Shown here: positions 43,915 through 53,014 of the stretch, piece by piece | Position numbering within the stretch: the first letter of the stretch is position 1 | Layout of the letters: each line of letters starts with the position of its first letter | Source of the DNA: Ahrensia sp. | GTDB lineage: Bacteria > Pseudomonadota > Alphaproteobacteria > Rhizobiales > Rhizobiaceae | Direction of reading: 5' to 3' | Assembly: GCA_002698425.1 (NCBI GenBank) | Contig: NZXU01000029.1 | Location: 1 to 56,410 of the forward strand | Length of the DNA stretch: 56,410 nt | Notes under the pieces: model-generated | Seen by the model: only the letters and a program-made list of their open reading frames with translations | What the model was told of the DNA's origin: nothing | Database searches by the model: none | Program-made: the position numbers and the translations under genes

Positions 43915-45120
43915 ATGCGACGCCCGTCCGTCCTGGTCCTGAACGCGGGGTCCTCCAGCCTCAAGTATGCCCTCTTCGAAGCCGGGCAGGGCGGCGCGCG
44001 AATTGCTGGCGGTGCGGTTACCGGTATTGGTACGGATACCGCCCAGTTCAAGTTGACTGCGACTGGCGACGCGAAAGTCGTGGAACGAGGCGACGCATTT
44101 CCGGACCATCGCGCCGCACTCGATGCCGTAGTCTCCGAGGTCAGATCTGACCGCCTTGCGGCCTTCCCGGTCGCCGTTGGTCATCGCGTCGCCCATGGCG
44201 GGCCGGATTGCGATTGCCCGGAGGAGGTCACACCGGACCTTCTCGCGCGGCTCCGGAATCTGGTGACACTCGCGCCGCTGCATCTCCCCGCCAACATCGC
44301 GGGGATCGAGGCCATCGCGGCCCTGCGCCCGGACCTGCCGCAGATCGCCTGTTTCGACACCGCGTTTCACAACGGCCTGCCGCGGGTGGCGAGGATGACC
44401 GGCCTGCCGCGCGAGTTGGAAACACCCGAGCTTCGGCGCTACGGCTATCATGGGCTCAGCTATGAATACATCGTTGGTGCGCTGGCCCGGAACGGCGTCG
44501 ATGTCGAGGCCGAGCGTCTGGTTGTCGCGCATCTCGGCAACGGGGCTTCACTGGCCGCCATCCGGGGTGGCAGGTCGATCGAAACCACGATGGGGTTTTC
44601 TCCGGTCTCCGGCGTGCCCATGGGGACGCGGTCCGGCGATGTCGATCCCGGTCTGATCCTGCACCTTCAGCGGGAAGCGGGAATGTCGCCGGAGGTTCTC
44701 GGGAACCTGTTGCGAACCCGGTCGGGCCTCCTCGGCCTGTCGGGGATAAGCCGCGATATGAATGTTCTTATCGAGCGCCATGACGCTGCCTCTGCCGAGG
44801 CAATCAGGTACTTCTGCTATCATGTTCGGCGCCACTTGGTCGCGCTGACCGCGCCGCTCGAAGGTCTCGATCGGCTGGTCTTCACGGGCGGCATCGGTGC
44901 CAATGCCGCACCGGTGCGCGAATTGATCTGTGCCGGGCTTGGCTATCTCGGGGTCCGTATCGACCACGAGGCCAATCTGGCGGGGAGTAGGACCATCGCC
45001 GCAGCCGGTTCGCGAGTCAACGTCGAGGTCCGCCAGACCGATGAGGAACAGGTGATCGCCGATCACGTCGCACGGCTTCGCCATGAATGCGCTTGCAAAC
45101 CGAAAGCGGCGTCACGATGA
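43915..45120 (+). CDS. ackA: Acetate/propionate kinase
   Basis: The 401-residue protein has the acetate kinase signatures: VLNAGSSSLKYALFE at the N-terminus, VAHLGNGASL, MGTRSGDVDPG and FTGGIGANAAPVRE. It interconverts acetyl phosphate and acetate with ATP. The ATG at 43915 follows the DUF2933 stop directly; the frame is open upstream but that part is not family sequence. It overlaps the phosphate acetyltransferase gene by 4 bases. Confidence 0.93.
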   Translation: MRRPSVLVLNAGSSSLKYALFEAGQGGARIAGGAVTGIGTDTAQFKLTATGDAKVVERGDAFPDHRAALDAVVSEVRSDRLAAFPVAVGHRVAHGGPDCDCPEEVTPDLLARLRNLVTLAPLHLPANIAGIEAIAALRPDLPQIACFDTAFHNGLPRVARMTGLPRELETPELRRYGYHGLSYEYIVGALARNGVDVEAERLVVAHLGNGASLAAIRGGRSIETTMGFSPVSGVPMGTRSGDVDPGLILHLQREAGMSPEVLGNLLRTRSGLLGLSGISRDMNVLIERHDAASAEAIRYFCYHVRRHLVALTAPLEGLDRLVFTGGIGANAAPVRELICAGLGYLGVRIDHEANLAGSRTIAAAGSRVNVEVRQTDEEQVIADHVARLRHECACKPKAASR

Positions 45121-46148
45121 CAAGTCTGCAGTCACCCAAGACACTTGCCTCACTCGTTGCCCGTGCGCGCGCGAAAGGTCCCGTCCGCGTCGCTGTCGCC
45201 GATGCCGCGCAGGAGGTCGTTCTGGCCACCATGCGGCGGGCAATGCAAGAGGGGCTGGCCGAACCGCACCTGGTGGGCCCCCGGGCGGACATCGAGCCTC
45301 TGGCCGGGGCTGCGGGGCTGGGGCTCGACGCGGCTTGCCTGCATGGCAGCGGAGGGGACGCCGATGCGGCGGGAGTGGCGGTCAGGCTGGTGCGGGACGG
45401 CAAAGCCGACGTCGTGATGAAGGGCAATCTGCATACCGACGTCTTCATGCGCGTTCTTCTCGATGCGAATACCGGATTGCGTGTCCCGGATAAGCGCGTG
45501 AGCCATCTGTTCCTTCTGGAAGTGCCGGGACACGAACGGCTGATCGGTATTACCGACGCGGCCATCAATATTGCCCCAGACCTCGCTGCCAAGGCGCAGA
45601 TCTGCCAGAACGCAGTGGATGCCTTCCACGCAATCGGCGTGGACGCACCCCGCGCCGCGGTCCTGTCGGCGGTCGAGACGGTGACGGCGTCCATAGGCTC
45701 CACCCTGGACGCCGCCAGCCTGACCCTGATGGCGCGGCGCGGACAGATCACAGGTGCCCTTGTCGACGGACCGCTTGCATTCGACAACGCGGTCTCGCCG
45801 CGTGCCGTGGCCGAAAAGGGCATCGTCTCGGACGTGGCGGGTTGTGCCGATATCCTGCTGGTGCCCGATCTGGTCAGCGGCAACATGCTGGCCAAGGCGC
45901 TCGAATATCTCGGCGGAGCCAAAGCCGCCGCTGTGGCGCTCGGACTCGCCGCGCCGGTGGTCCTGACGTCACGTGCGGATACCGAGGAGACGCGGATCGC
46001 GTCGCTTGCCCTGGCGTCGCTTCTCTGGCGGAGCAGCGGCGCACCAGGCGCCACCGGGATGGGTAAGGAATTGCACCGCACGCTGCGGGCGGCGCCGATG
46101 GCCGAGGCCGATTGCCACCCACTCCCTCTGACAAAGGCCAAGAAATGA
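45117..46148 (+). CDS. pta: Phosphate acetyltransferase (PTA/PTB family)
   Basis: The 343-residue protein has the phosphate acetyl/butyryltransferase fold, with VMKGNLHTDVFMR, TGLRVPDKRVSHLFL, ITDAAINIAPDL and DILLVPDLVSGNM. It makes acetyl phosphate from acetyl-CoA and feeds the acetate kinase. There is no N-terminal hydratase domain as in the fused versions of this family. It overlaps both neighbours. Confidence 0.92.
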   Translation: MTSLQSPKTLASLVARARAKGPVRVAVADAAQEVVLATMRRAMQEGLAEPHLVGPRADIEPLAGAAGLGLDAACLHGSGGDADAAGVAVRLVRDGKADVVMKGNLHTDVFMRVLLDANTGLRVPDKRVSHLFLLEVPGHERLIGITDAAINIAPDLAAKAQICQNAVDAFHAIGVDAPRAAVLSAVETVTASIGSTLDAASLTLMARRGQITGALVDGPLAFDNAVSPRAVAEKGIVSDVAGCADILLVPDLVSGNMLAKALEYLGGAKAAAVALGLAAPVVLTSRADTEETRIASLALASLLWRSSGAPGATGMGKELHRTLRAAPMAEADCHPLPLTKAKK

Positions 46149-47071
46149 GCGCCGATAAACGAAAAAATCAGGATCGTTCGGCCGAAACCCGCGCCAGGGC
46201 ATCTGGCATGTCAACCAAACCCCGGTTCGAAGACTGCTGCGATCCGCGCGAATTGCTCGATCTTACGGGCCGCAGAGGGCTGGTGATCGGTATCGCTAAC
46301 GAACGCAGTCCCGCGTGGCCCGGTGCCCTGCATTTTCGACAGGCTGGGGCGGACCTGGCCATCACCTTTGTCGGCGAACGCGCCAGACCGCATGTCGCTC
46401 CGCTGGCAGACCGAGTCGATGCGCCGATTTTCCTGCCTTGCGACGTCGGGCGCGAAGGCGAACTCGAAGCCGTATTCGGCGCGATACGCGATACCTGGGG
46501 GCGTCTCGACTTCGTTCTCCACGCCGTGGGAAAGGCCCGACCCGAGGACTTGCGTGGCCGGCTGACCGATTGTTCCGCCGGGGGCTTCGCCGAGGCCATG
46601 ACCGTCTCGGTCTATTCGCTCATCGCCATCGCCCGCCTGGCCGAACCGTTAATGACACACGGCGGCAGCCTGATTACCCTCAGCTATCTCGGCGCCGAGA
46701 AGGTGGTCGAACATTACAACGTGATGGGCCCGGTCAAGGCCGCACTCGAATCCACCGTCAGATATCTCGCGCACGAACTCGGGCCGAAGGGCATTCGCGT
46801 GAACGCGATCTCCGCCGGTCCGGTGGCGACGCGCGCCGCGTCCGGATTGGTCGGGTCCACCGAACTTCTGGCCGCCAGCGCGAGGATCGCACCGCTTCGA
46901 CGCAATATCAAAACCGACGACGTCGGACTGGCCGCCCTGCTTCTCGCGAGCGATTACACAGCCGCCATCACTGGCGAGACCCTGCATGTCGATGCCGGAG
47001 TGCATATCGAGGGGCCGGTCGGCAGAGGTCAGATGCAGGGAGAGACCAAACCACGGGAGCAAGAGAAATGA
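46145..47071 (+). CDS. fabI: Enoyl-ACP reductase (FabI-like)
   Basis: The 308-residue product is a short-chain dehydrogenase of the FabI type: an N-terminal GLVIGIANERSPAWPGA-type NAD site and the catalytic YNVMGPVK motif (Tyr, Lys), followed by GPKGIRVNAISAGPVATRAA. It would reduce enoyl chains. The N-terminal 35 residues are an unusual extension. It starts inside the stop of the phosphate acetyltransferase gene and its own stop overlaps the start of the broken Rieske gene. Confidence 0.88.
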   Translation: MSADKRKNQDRSAETRARASGMSTKPRFEDCCDPRELLDLTGRRGLVIGIANERSPAWPGALHFRQAGADLAITFVGERARPHVAPLADRVDAPIFLPCDVGREGELEAVFGAIRDTWGRLDFVLHAVGKARPEDLRGRLTDCSAGGFAEAMTVSVYSLIAIARLAEPLMTHGGSLITLSYLGAEKVVEHYNVMGPVKAALESTVRYLAHELGPKGIRVNAISAGPVATRAASGLVGSTELLAASARIAPLRRNIKTDDVGLAALLLASDYTAAITGETLHVDAGVHIEGPVGRGQMQGETKPREQEK

Positions 47072-47676
47072 CAGACATCGACAGAAGCACGCCCGGGCCG
47101 GGTCAAGACAACTCTCAAAGCAGACAAGATTTTCTTTACTACGCATCAGCTGGAGCGGCTGCAGCGGCCACGGGTGCCGCCGTCTGGCCCCTCATTAATT
47201 CGATGAACCCGTCTGCCGACGTTCTTAGCCTGTCGACTGTACACGTCGACTTGTCCGGTATGGATCGAGGTCAACGGATTACCGTCAGTTGGCAGGGCAG
47301 GCCCGTCTTTGTCTGGCGCCGGTCACAAGAGGCCATCGATGCCGTGCGCGCCACACCGCTTGACGCGTTGGTTGACCAGACGGACAGCGCCAGAGAAAAC
47401 CCGAACCACACAGCCGGAGCCTGCACTTGACCAAAACCGGACGGCAGACGAGGCCGGTGAATGGCTGATCGTCACCGGGATCTGCACGCATCTTGGCTGC
47501 GTCCCCGTTGGCAAGGGATCGGGAGATGCTCTGGGGAGTTCGGCGGATGGTTCTGCCCTTGTCGCGGCTCGCACTAAGACACGTCCGGACGGACCAGGAA
47601 GTGGCCTGCCCCGCGCAACCTCGACTTCCCCCGCTACACGCTCGATGACGATCTGATGTTGACGATCGGGGCATGA
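47068..47676 (+). pseudogene. petA: Broken Rieske iron-sulfur subunit (petA-like)
   Basis: The start is normal, with DFLYYASAGAAAAATGAAVW and then [20 protein letters not shown], as in the ubiquinol-cytochrome c reductase iron-sulfur protein. The frame ends early at 47430. The next piece, [17 protein letters not shown], is in another frame. The final cluster segment CPCRGSH returns to the first frame but carries Arg where the His ligand should be and a TAA where Tyr is expected. At least two frameshifts and one nonsense change make it inactive. Confidence 0.85.
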
Positions 47677-47707
47677 GACCACCAACAAACAGAAGGGACT
47701 CAGAACC

Positions 47708-48400
47708 ATGAAGGCCAAGGACGTGATGAAAACCGGAGTCATCTCTATCCGCGACAACGGATCTGTCGACGAGGCGGTCAAGTTGATGCTGGACAACCAC
47801 ATCAGCGCTCTTCCTGTCCTCGACAGCGGCGCCAGACTGGTCGGACTCATCAGCGAGGGAGACCTCATTCGGCGGATGCGCGACGGAAAAACACAGCGCC
47901 GCTCGTGGTGGCTCGAGTTGTTTTCCGGCGAAGGCGACGCGCGGGACTACGTCAAAGCCCGCAGCCATAAGGTCGCCGACGTGATGACCCGCGATCTTGT
48001 CACGGTCGATGAAGACACACCGGTCAGCGAGATCGCGAAGACACTGGAAATCCGCCGAATCAAACGCGTTCCGGTCCTTCGGGACGGCAAGATCGTCGGG
48101 ATTGTATCCCGCGCCGACCTCGTCCGCGCGCTAGCCCAGTCGAGGGAGGGAAAGCTGCCGTCGCCCGCGCCCGCTGACGAACCGCTACGCAGAGCGGTCG
48201 AGGCCGCGATCGCCGAAGTTCCCGGCGGATCGGTCAACCTGATCAACCTTCTGGTGGAGAACGGCAACGTCTCTGTCTGGGGCATTGCCGACAGCGATTT
48301 TGTCGAAAACGGGATCCGGGTCGCCGCCGAGAATGTTGATGGTGTTCGCTCGGTTGAAGTCCATATGGGGCGCCTGCCGGCATGGGCCTATGGGATTTGA
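47708..48400 (+). CDS. CBS-domain protein with BON domain
   Basis: The 230-residue protein has two CBS repeats (MKAKDVMKTGVISIRDNGSV and VADVMTRDLVTVDEDTPVSE), then a BON-like domain (about residues 160-230, ending AENVDGVRSVEVHMGR). It probably senses a nucleotide and regulates a partner. It follows the broken Rieske gene by 31 bases and is intact. Confidence 0.88.
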   Translation: MKAKDVMKTGVISIRDNGSVDEAVKLMLDNHISALPVLDSGARLVGLISEGDLIRRMRDGKTQRRSWWLELFSGEGDARDYVKARSHKVADVMTRDLVTVDEDTPVSEIAKTLEIRRIKRVPVLRDGKIVGIVSRADLVRALAQSREGKLPSPAPADEPLRRAVEAAIAEVPGGSVNLINLLVENGNVSVWGIADSDFVENGIRVAAENVDGVRSVEVHMGRLPAWAYGI

Positions 48401-48616
48401 GGTTTCTGTTGACGGTCACCTGAAACGCCGCAGGTCCAAGTTGCTGACAGATGTAAGGGCGGTACGCTGATTGTTGAATTTGTCTTGTTGTCCGTCTTGG
48501 CGCCATCAAATGCGCAGCCAGATTGCGAGAGAAGGGCAATCCGTCGCATGATGTTCACGGGTTCAGCAGCGCTTCAATGACGCTTATGCGGTCAACTGGG
48601 AAAGGGAGAATCGAAT

Positions 48617-49094
48617 ATGTTCCGAAAAACGTTAAGACCCGTTCTACATGTGGTTGGACCAGGCTTCGGTCCAGCACTAGCACAGACCTCGGGCGAAGCG
48701 CCGACAGCACCCGGATTGCTTTTGTCGAACTTCGACGCTGAACGCGGTCGCGAACTGTTCGCATCCAAGGGCTGCGTCGTTTGCCATTCCGTCAACGGGA
48801 TCGGCAGTGAAGACGCACAGCCCTTCGCGGCGGAATACATGGACGAGAGGATGAACCCCTTCGAGTTCGCGGCGCGCATGAGCCGCGGTGCACCGTACAT
48901 GATCGAGTTGCAGGAAAAAGAATTGGGCGGTTAGATCCATCTGACAAGCTAGGAACTCGCGGCGATCATAGGCTTTGTGCATGACGGCGAAGAACAGGCG
49001 CACTTCAGCATTAACGATATTCCTCACGAAATCGAAGAACTTACGGCGGCTGCGACGACGAGGAAGACGACGATCATTCCGAGTGACGGATAGG
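48617..49094 (+). pseudogene. Nonsense-interrupted class I cytochrome c
   Basis: The reading frame starts normally and has a haem site, SKGCVVCHSVNGIG (CxxCH). It hits TAG at 48932 and again at 48950, then continues in the same frame as ELAAIIGFVHDGEEQAHFS to a stop at 49094. Both stops sit where CAG (Gln) would fit the family (Q-I-x-L-x-x-Q-E-L), so two C-to-T changes look responsible. The N-terminal signal is also poor. It is an inactive gene unless amber suppression exists. Confidence 0.75.
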
Positions 49095-49173
49095 CGCTGA
49101 AAACCGCAACTCGAGCTGTAATGATTGCTACCTTCTGGCGTCTACAGGGTGAACCTTGAAATCCGAGGCACCC

Positions 49174-49356
49174 ATGGAGGACGACAAATTGACCCAATCG
49201 ATGAAAAGCGCCAAAGAAGTGAAGTCCGGATGCTGCTGCAGCGGTTCCACACACGCGGCGAAAGACACTGATCGCCAATCCGGCGCGGCGGCCCAGCCAT
49301 CTGCGAAGCCCGAAACACCAGCAAAAAGCGGAGGCGGGTGTTGCGGGCATGGCTGA
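49174..49356 (+). CDS. Cys-rich 60-residue peptide
   Basis: The product carries GCCCSGSTHAAK and ends SGGGCCGHG, seven residues short of nothing else known, with cysteine clusters likely to bind copper or zinc. There are no hydrophobic segments. It may be a metallothionein-like peptide. The ATG at 49174 was chosen over a TTG at 49156. Family not recognised. Confidence 0.55.
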   Translation: MEDDKLTQSMKSAKEVKSGCCCSGSTHAAKDTDRQSGAAAQPSAKPETPAKSGGGCCGHG

Positions 49357-49510
49357 GGCGCAAAGGCAATACTCAGCGGCTCGCTGATGGGGCAGGCTGC
49401 GAAACCGAGGCGCGCCCGCCCCATGCGCTAGCTGCCAAAACCCAATCCGCTCGGGCCCGCTTCGAGAGCGACCCGCGCACATTGCACTGACTGTTTGGAG
49501 GAAATTTGAA

Positions 49511-49780
49511 ATGGAGACGCGCGATCACCACGGCAAACTGGAGGAAGAGCCAAGGCCTGTCGCGCCCTTCTGGAAATCCCGCGCAGGCATCTATCTGATC
49601 GTCGCGCTCGCTCTGGGCGGTCTGCTTCTCGGCTACGAGCACAGAGTTCATATCTTCGCAAGCGAGTGGGTCCTGTTTCTGCCCCTGCTGCTCTTCGTCG
49701 GGATGCATTTCTTCATGCATGGCGGTCATGGTGGCCACGGCGGGCATGGTGGTCGTGGGTCGGGAGATGACAGGTTATGA
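49511..49780 (+). CDS. DUF2933-domain small membrane protein
   Basis: The 89-residue product has two hydrophobic segments (IYLIVALALGGLLLGY and WVLFLPLLLFVGMHFFM) and ends in HGGHGGHGGHGGRG, a His/Gly repeat. It is related in layout to the protein at 43680 and overlaps the next gene by 4 bases. A GGAGGAAA ribosome site precedes the ATG. Confidence 0.8.
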   Translation: METRDHHGKLEEEPRPVAPFWKSRAGIYLIVALALGGLLLGYEHRVHIFASEWVLFLPLLLFVGMHFFMHGGHGGHGGHGGRGSGDDRL

Positions 49781-50424
49781 CCGACACCGGTTCCTCTTAC
49801 GGCCTGTGGCTGCTTGTGGTCATCAATTCGGCGGTCTTCATTCTATTCGCTTTTAGCTTTTTCAAGCCGCAGACATCGCGCGACTGGCGCAGCTTCGGTG
49901 CCTTCAGTGCCTTCATCGTCGCACTCTTTGTCGAGATGTATGGTTTTCCGCTGACGATCTTCTTCCTCTCAGGTTGGCTTCAATCCAACTGGCCGGAGAT
50001 CGACTGGTTCGCGCATGACAGCGGGCATCTACCGGAGATGATGTTTGGCTGGAGGTCGAACCCACATTTCGGACCGTTCCATTTCCTGAGCTTCGCGCTG
50101 ATCGGTGGAGGCTTCTGGTTGATATCGGTGGCCTGGCACCATCTCTGGAGCGCACAGCGGGCCGGGAGACTGGCCGTCACGGGTCCCTACGCCCGGATAC
50201 GGCATCCACAATATCTGGGCTTCGTTCTCATAATGGCCGGATTCCTCGTGCAGTGGCCGACTCTCCTAACGCTTGCGATGTTCCCGGTTCTCGTTTGGAT
50301 GTACGCACGCCTTGCAAAAAGCGAGGAGGCGGATAGCCAGGCTCGATTTGGCGAGGCCTGGGAGAGATATGCGGAAGATGTTCCGGCATTTGTGCCTCGA
50401 TTGCGCAAGGTTGCCACGCAGTGA
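49777..50424 (+). CDS. Isoprenylcysteine carboxyl methyltransferase-like membrane protein
   Basis: The 215-residue protein has five or six membrane segments and the family motif TGPYARIRHPQYLGF, followed by SEEADSQARFGEAWERY. Such proteins methylate small lipid-linked or phospholipid substrates in the membrane. It is coupled to the DUF2933 gene, a pairing that hints at a joint metal or envelope function. Confidence 0.88.
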   Translation: MTDTGSSYGLWLLVVINSAVFILFAFSFFKPQTSRDWRSFGAFSAFIVALFVEMYGFPLTIFFLSGWLQSNWPEIDWFAHDSGHLPEMMFGWRSNPHFGPFHFLSFALIGGGFWLISVAWHHLWSAQRAGRLAVTGPYARIRHPQYLGFVLIMAGFLVQWPTLLTLAMFPVLVWMYARLAKSEEADSQARFGEAWERYAEDVPAFVPRLRKVATQ

Positions 50425-50572
50425 ACGCGATAGTCCTGTCCCGTTCCTGCGAGGCGCAACCGAGCTTGTTTCCTCTCGTGGAACCGAAGCAATCTCCATT
50501 TTCGCTAGCGTCCGGGCGTCAGCCTGCATCTTGATCGGTGAATGAGTTTGGCATCGGGATTGGACTACGGAT

Positions 50573-51664
50573 TTGCGAATTAAGAGCGCCGAAACCACGC
50601 AGGCGATCGGAACCGGAAATCTTGTGATCCTCGGCGGATCCGGGGATGTCGGTCAGCGGCTCATTCGGCTCCTCGCAGCCCACGCAGAATGGAAGATTTG
50701 GTCTGTTTCGAGGCGGGGCCCGGCTGTTGATACGACGCATCCAAACGTCGCCGCGATCACCCTTGACGTGGCCAGTCCCGAAGCGGCCAATTCTCTTCCC
50801 GAGGGCGCCATTTTCGTCAATCTCACGGAGGCAACGCCTCCAGAACTGGTTGCGACAATCCTCGCCAAGGGCGGCATAGTTCTCGATACGTCCGCGTCGC
50901 CAGACTATGTTGATGACCAGAACCGGGTCGCGGTCGGGAAAACCGGGCGTCTCATCACAGGCGTGGGGACTGCTCCTGGTCTCAGCACGTTGATGGGGGC
51001 AGATCTGGCAAGGGACGGGCGGGTGCGAACGCTCCGAATCGGGCTTGAGCTGGGGATGGGCCGCCACTTCGGGCAGGCGGCGGCTGAGTGGTTCTTTCGA
51101 GCCCTTGGTAAACCCTATGACGACCCGGCTACCGGCCGGGCCACATTTCCTGGCACGAACCCGTGGAGGTTCAAGTTCGCGCCTACAGAGACACCGCGAA
51201 TGGCGCTCGACATAGGGTTTCCCGACGCCGGTATTTTTCCCGACGGGCGCGAGGAGTCGGTTCGACACTACCTGGCCGTCGATCCGCGCCTCGTCACGCG
51301 CCTTATTGCGGCAACACAACGGCTCGGGTTCGGACGGTGGATGGCAAAGTATTCCATAAGATTGACAAGGCTGTCCCGGTGGCTGCCTCAAATCGGGCCC
51401 ACCAGAACACGTATTGCGGCCGTTGCGTTTGATCGCGATGGCAAGGAAATTGCGTCGCACCTTTTCGAAGGCGGCGATCAGGCCGATTTGACGGCCTCAA
51501 TGATATTGCTGACAGTTGAGTCAATATGTTCCAGCGATGCTGGGCAGGAAGGGGGCAATTCCATCGTTGACCACTTGGATCTAGCGCAAGCAGTGCGCGG
51601 CCTGGCTCGCCACTTTCCTGAAACAATGAGCATCAACACTTTCACTCGGCAAAGCCCGAACTGA
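50573..51664 (+). CDS. Saccharopine-dehydrogenase-like NAD(P)-binding protein
   Basis: The 363-residue protein has the N-terminal NAD(P)-fold GNLVILGGSGDVGQRLIRLL and the layout of the saccharopine dehydrogenase NADP-binding group, whose members often have unknown substrates. The start is a TTG at 50573, since a stop lies upstream in frame and no ATG follows until well into the domain; the ribosome site is weak. The preceding 148 bases contain no clear gene. Confidence 0.75.
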   Translation: MRIKSAETTQAIGTGNLVILGGSGDVGQRLIRLLAAHAEWKIWSVSRRGPAVDTTHPNVAAITLDVASPEAANSLPEGAIFVNLTEATPPELVATILAKGGIVLDTSASPDYVDDQNRVAVGKTGRLITGVGTAPGLSTLMGADLARDGRVRTLRIGLELGMGRHFGQAAAEWFFRALGKPYDDPATGRATFPGTNPWRFKFAPTETPRMALDIGFPDAGIFPDGREESVRHYLAVDPRLVTRLIAATQRLGFGRWMAKYSIRLTRLSRWLPQIGPTRTRIAAVAFDRDGKEIASHLFEGGDQADLTASMILLTVESICSSDAGQEGGNSIVDHLDLAQAVRGLARHFPETMSINTFTRQSPN

Positions 51665-51673
51665 GAAAAAAGA

Positions 51674-53014
51674 ATGACGAGGCCCGCAATGAATCACGAG
51701 GACGGCGACAACTACAAGAAGAATTCCATCACGCTGGGCGGCGCGGTTGCCATGGGGACCGGCGTCATGATCGGCGCGGGAATCTTTGCCTTGACCGGGC
51801 AGATCGCCGAGCTTGCCGGGCCGCTCTTTCCCATTGCCTTTATCATCGGCGCGATCGTGACCGGGTTCAGTTCCTACAGCTACATCAAGATGTCCAACGC
51901 CTGGCCCTCGGCAGGGGGTATCGGGATGATCCTGCAGAAGTGCTACGGACCGGGGGCGGTTGCGGCGGGGGCGGCGCTTCTGATGGCGCTCAGCATGGTG
52001 ATCGCCGAGAGCCTGGTCGCCCGGACTTTCGCCACGTACCTCTTGCGCGCCTTCGACATCGAGGGCGGGCCGCTTGTGCCCATCTTGGCTGTTGGAGTGA
52101 TCCTTTTTGCCTTCCTCGTTAACATCGCGGGCAACCGGTCGATCGGGCTGTTCTCGATGGGCATGGCCGCAATCAAGATTGGCGGCATCGCGCTTTTCGG
52201 GGTAGCCGCCCTTTGGTCGAGCGGCTTCGGCTTCGCCGCGGCGTCGCGGGACGCGGTCGATTTTGGCGTAATGGGGTTCGTTGCCTCGGTCGCGCTTGCC
52301 ATTCTCGCGTTCAAGGGGTTCACAACGATCACCAACAGCGGTGCCGAGATCACCGACCCGAACCGCAACGTGGGGCGCGCGATCATGATTTCGATTGCGC
52401 TGTGCGTAGTCGTCTATCTTCTTGTGGCCTTCGGCGTTGGGTCCAGCCTGACCATCGACGAGATCATCGCCGCCAAGGACTATTCGCTGGCCGAGGCGGC
52501 GGAACCGGCGCTGGGTCAGGTGGGCTTCCTGCTGACGGTCTTGTTGGCCGTCGTGGCGACGGCCTCGGCCGTGCTGGCCAGCGTTTTTGCCGTCTCGAGG
52601 ATGCTTGCCATGTTGACGGAAATGAAGATGATCCCGCATCGCCATTTCGGTATGTCCGGTCCGATCCAGCGGCATACGCTGGTCTATACGGTGGTCATCG
52701 CTTCCTTCCTTGCCGTATTCTTCGATCTGAGCCGCATCGCGTCGCTCGGCGCGTTCTTCTACCTTATCATGGATATGGTTGTGCATTGGGGTGTCTGGCG
52801 TTTCCGGCGGGCGGAAATCTGCGCCTCTGGCATCGTGCTTCTGGTGGCGTTCGGGGTGGACGCGATTGTTCTCGTCGCGTTTACCGCGATGAAGCTGCAG
52901 AGCGATTCGGCCATCGTCGCCTATGCGGCCCTGGCGATCCTCAGCGTGTTTCTGTTCGAACGCGCCTACCTTTCGCGCTGGCTGGCACTTCAAAATGGGT
53001 CCGCCCACAGTTGA
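51674..53014 (+). CDS. APC-family amino acid/polyamine permease
   Basis: The 446-residue protein has about twelve hydrophobic segments and the APC N-terminal signature GTGVMIGAGIFALTGQIAEL. It imports an amino acid or related compound. The start may be ATG 51674 or 51689. Its stop overlaps the TTG start of NhaA. A related but inverted N-terminal fragment lies at the right end of the window. Confidence 0.88.
   Translation: MTRPAMNHEDGDNYKKNSITLGGAVAMGTGVMIGAGIFALTGQIAELAGPLFPIAFIIGAIVTGFSSYSYIKMSNAWPSAGGIGMILQKCYGPGAVAAGAALLMALSMVIAESLVARTFATYLLRAFDIEGGPLVPILAVGVILFAFLVNIAGNRSIGLFSMGMAAIKIGGIALFGVAALWSSGFGFAAASRDAVDFGVMGFVASVALAILAFKGFTTITNSGAEITDPNRNVGRAIMISIALCVVVYLLVAFGVGSSLTIDEIIAAKDYSLAEAAEPALGQVGFLLTVLLAVVATASAVLASVFAVSRMLAMLTEMKMIPHRHFGMSGPIQRHTLVYTVVIASFLAVFFDLSRIASLGAFFYLIMDMVVHWGVWRFRRAEICASGIVLLVAFGVDAIVLVAFTAMKLQSDSAIVAYAALAILSVFLFERAYLSRWLALQNGSAHS

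Noticed and set aside
46315..47067. Open frame upstream of the Rieske fragment, in the same frame
   Set aside because: It overlaps fabI in another frame and reads as an arginine-rich antisense-like chain; only the part from 47068 is Rieske.
51581..53008. 475-codon minus-strand open frame
   Set aside because: Antisense to the APC permease; the product is a low-complexity, highly charged chain typical of antisense frames of membrane-protein genes.
52213..53010. Upstream extension of the NhaA frame into the permease gene
   Set aside because: The extension overlaps the permease in another frame and has no NhaA similarity; TTG 53011 gives the family length.
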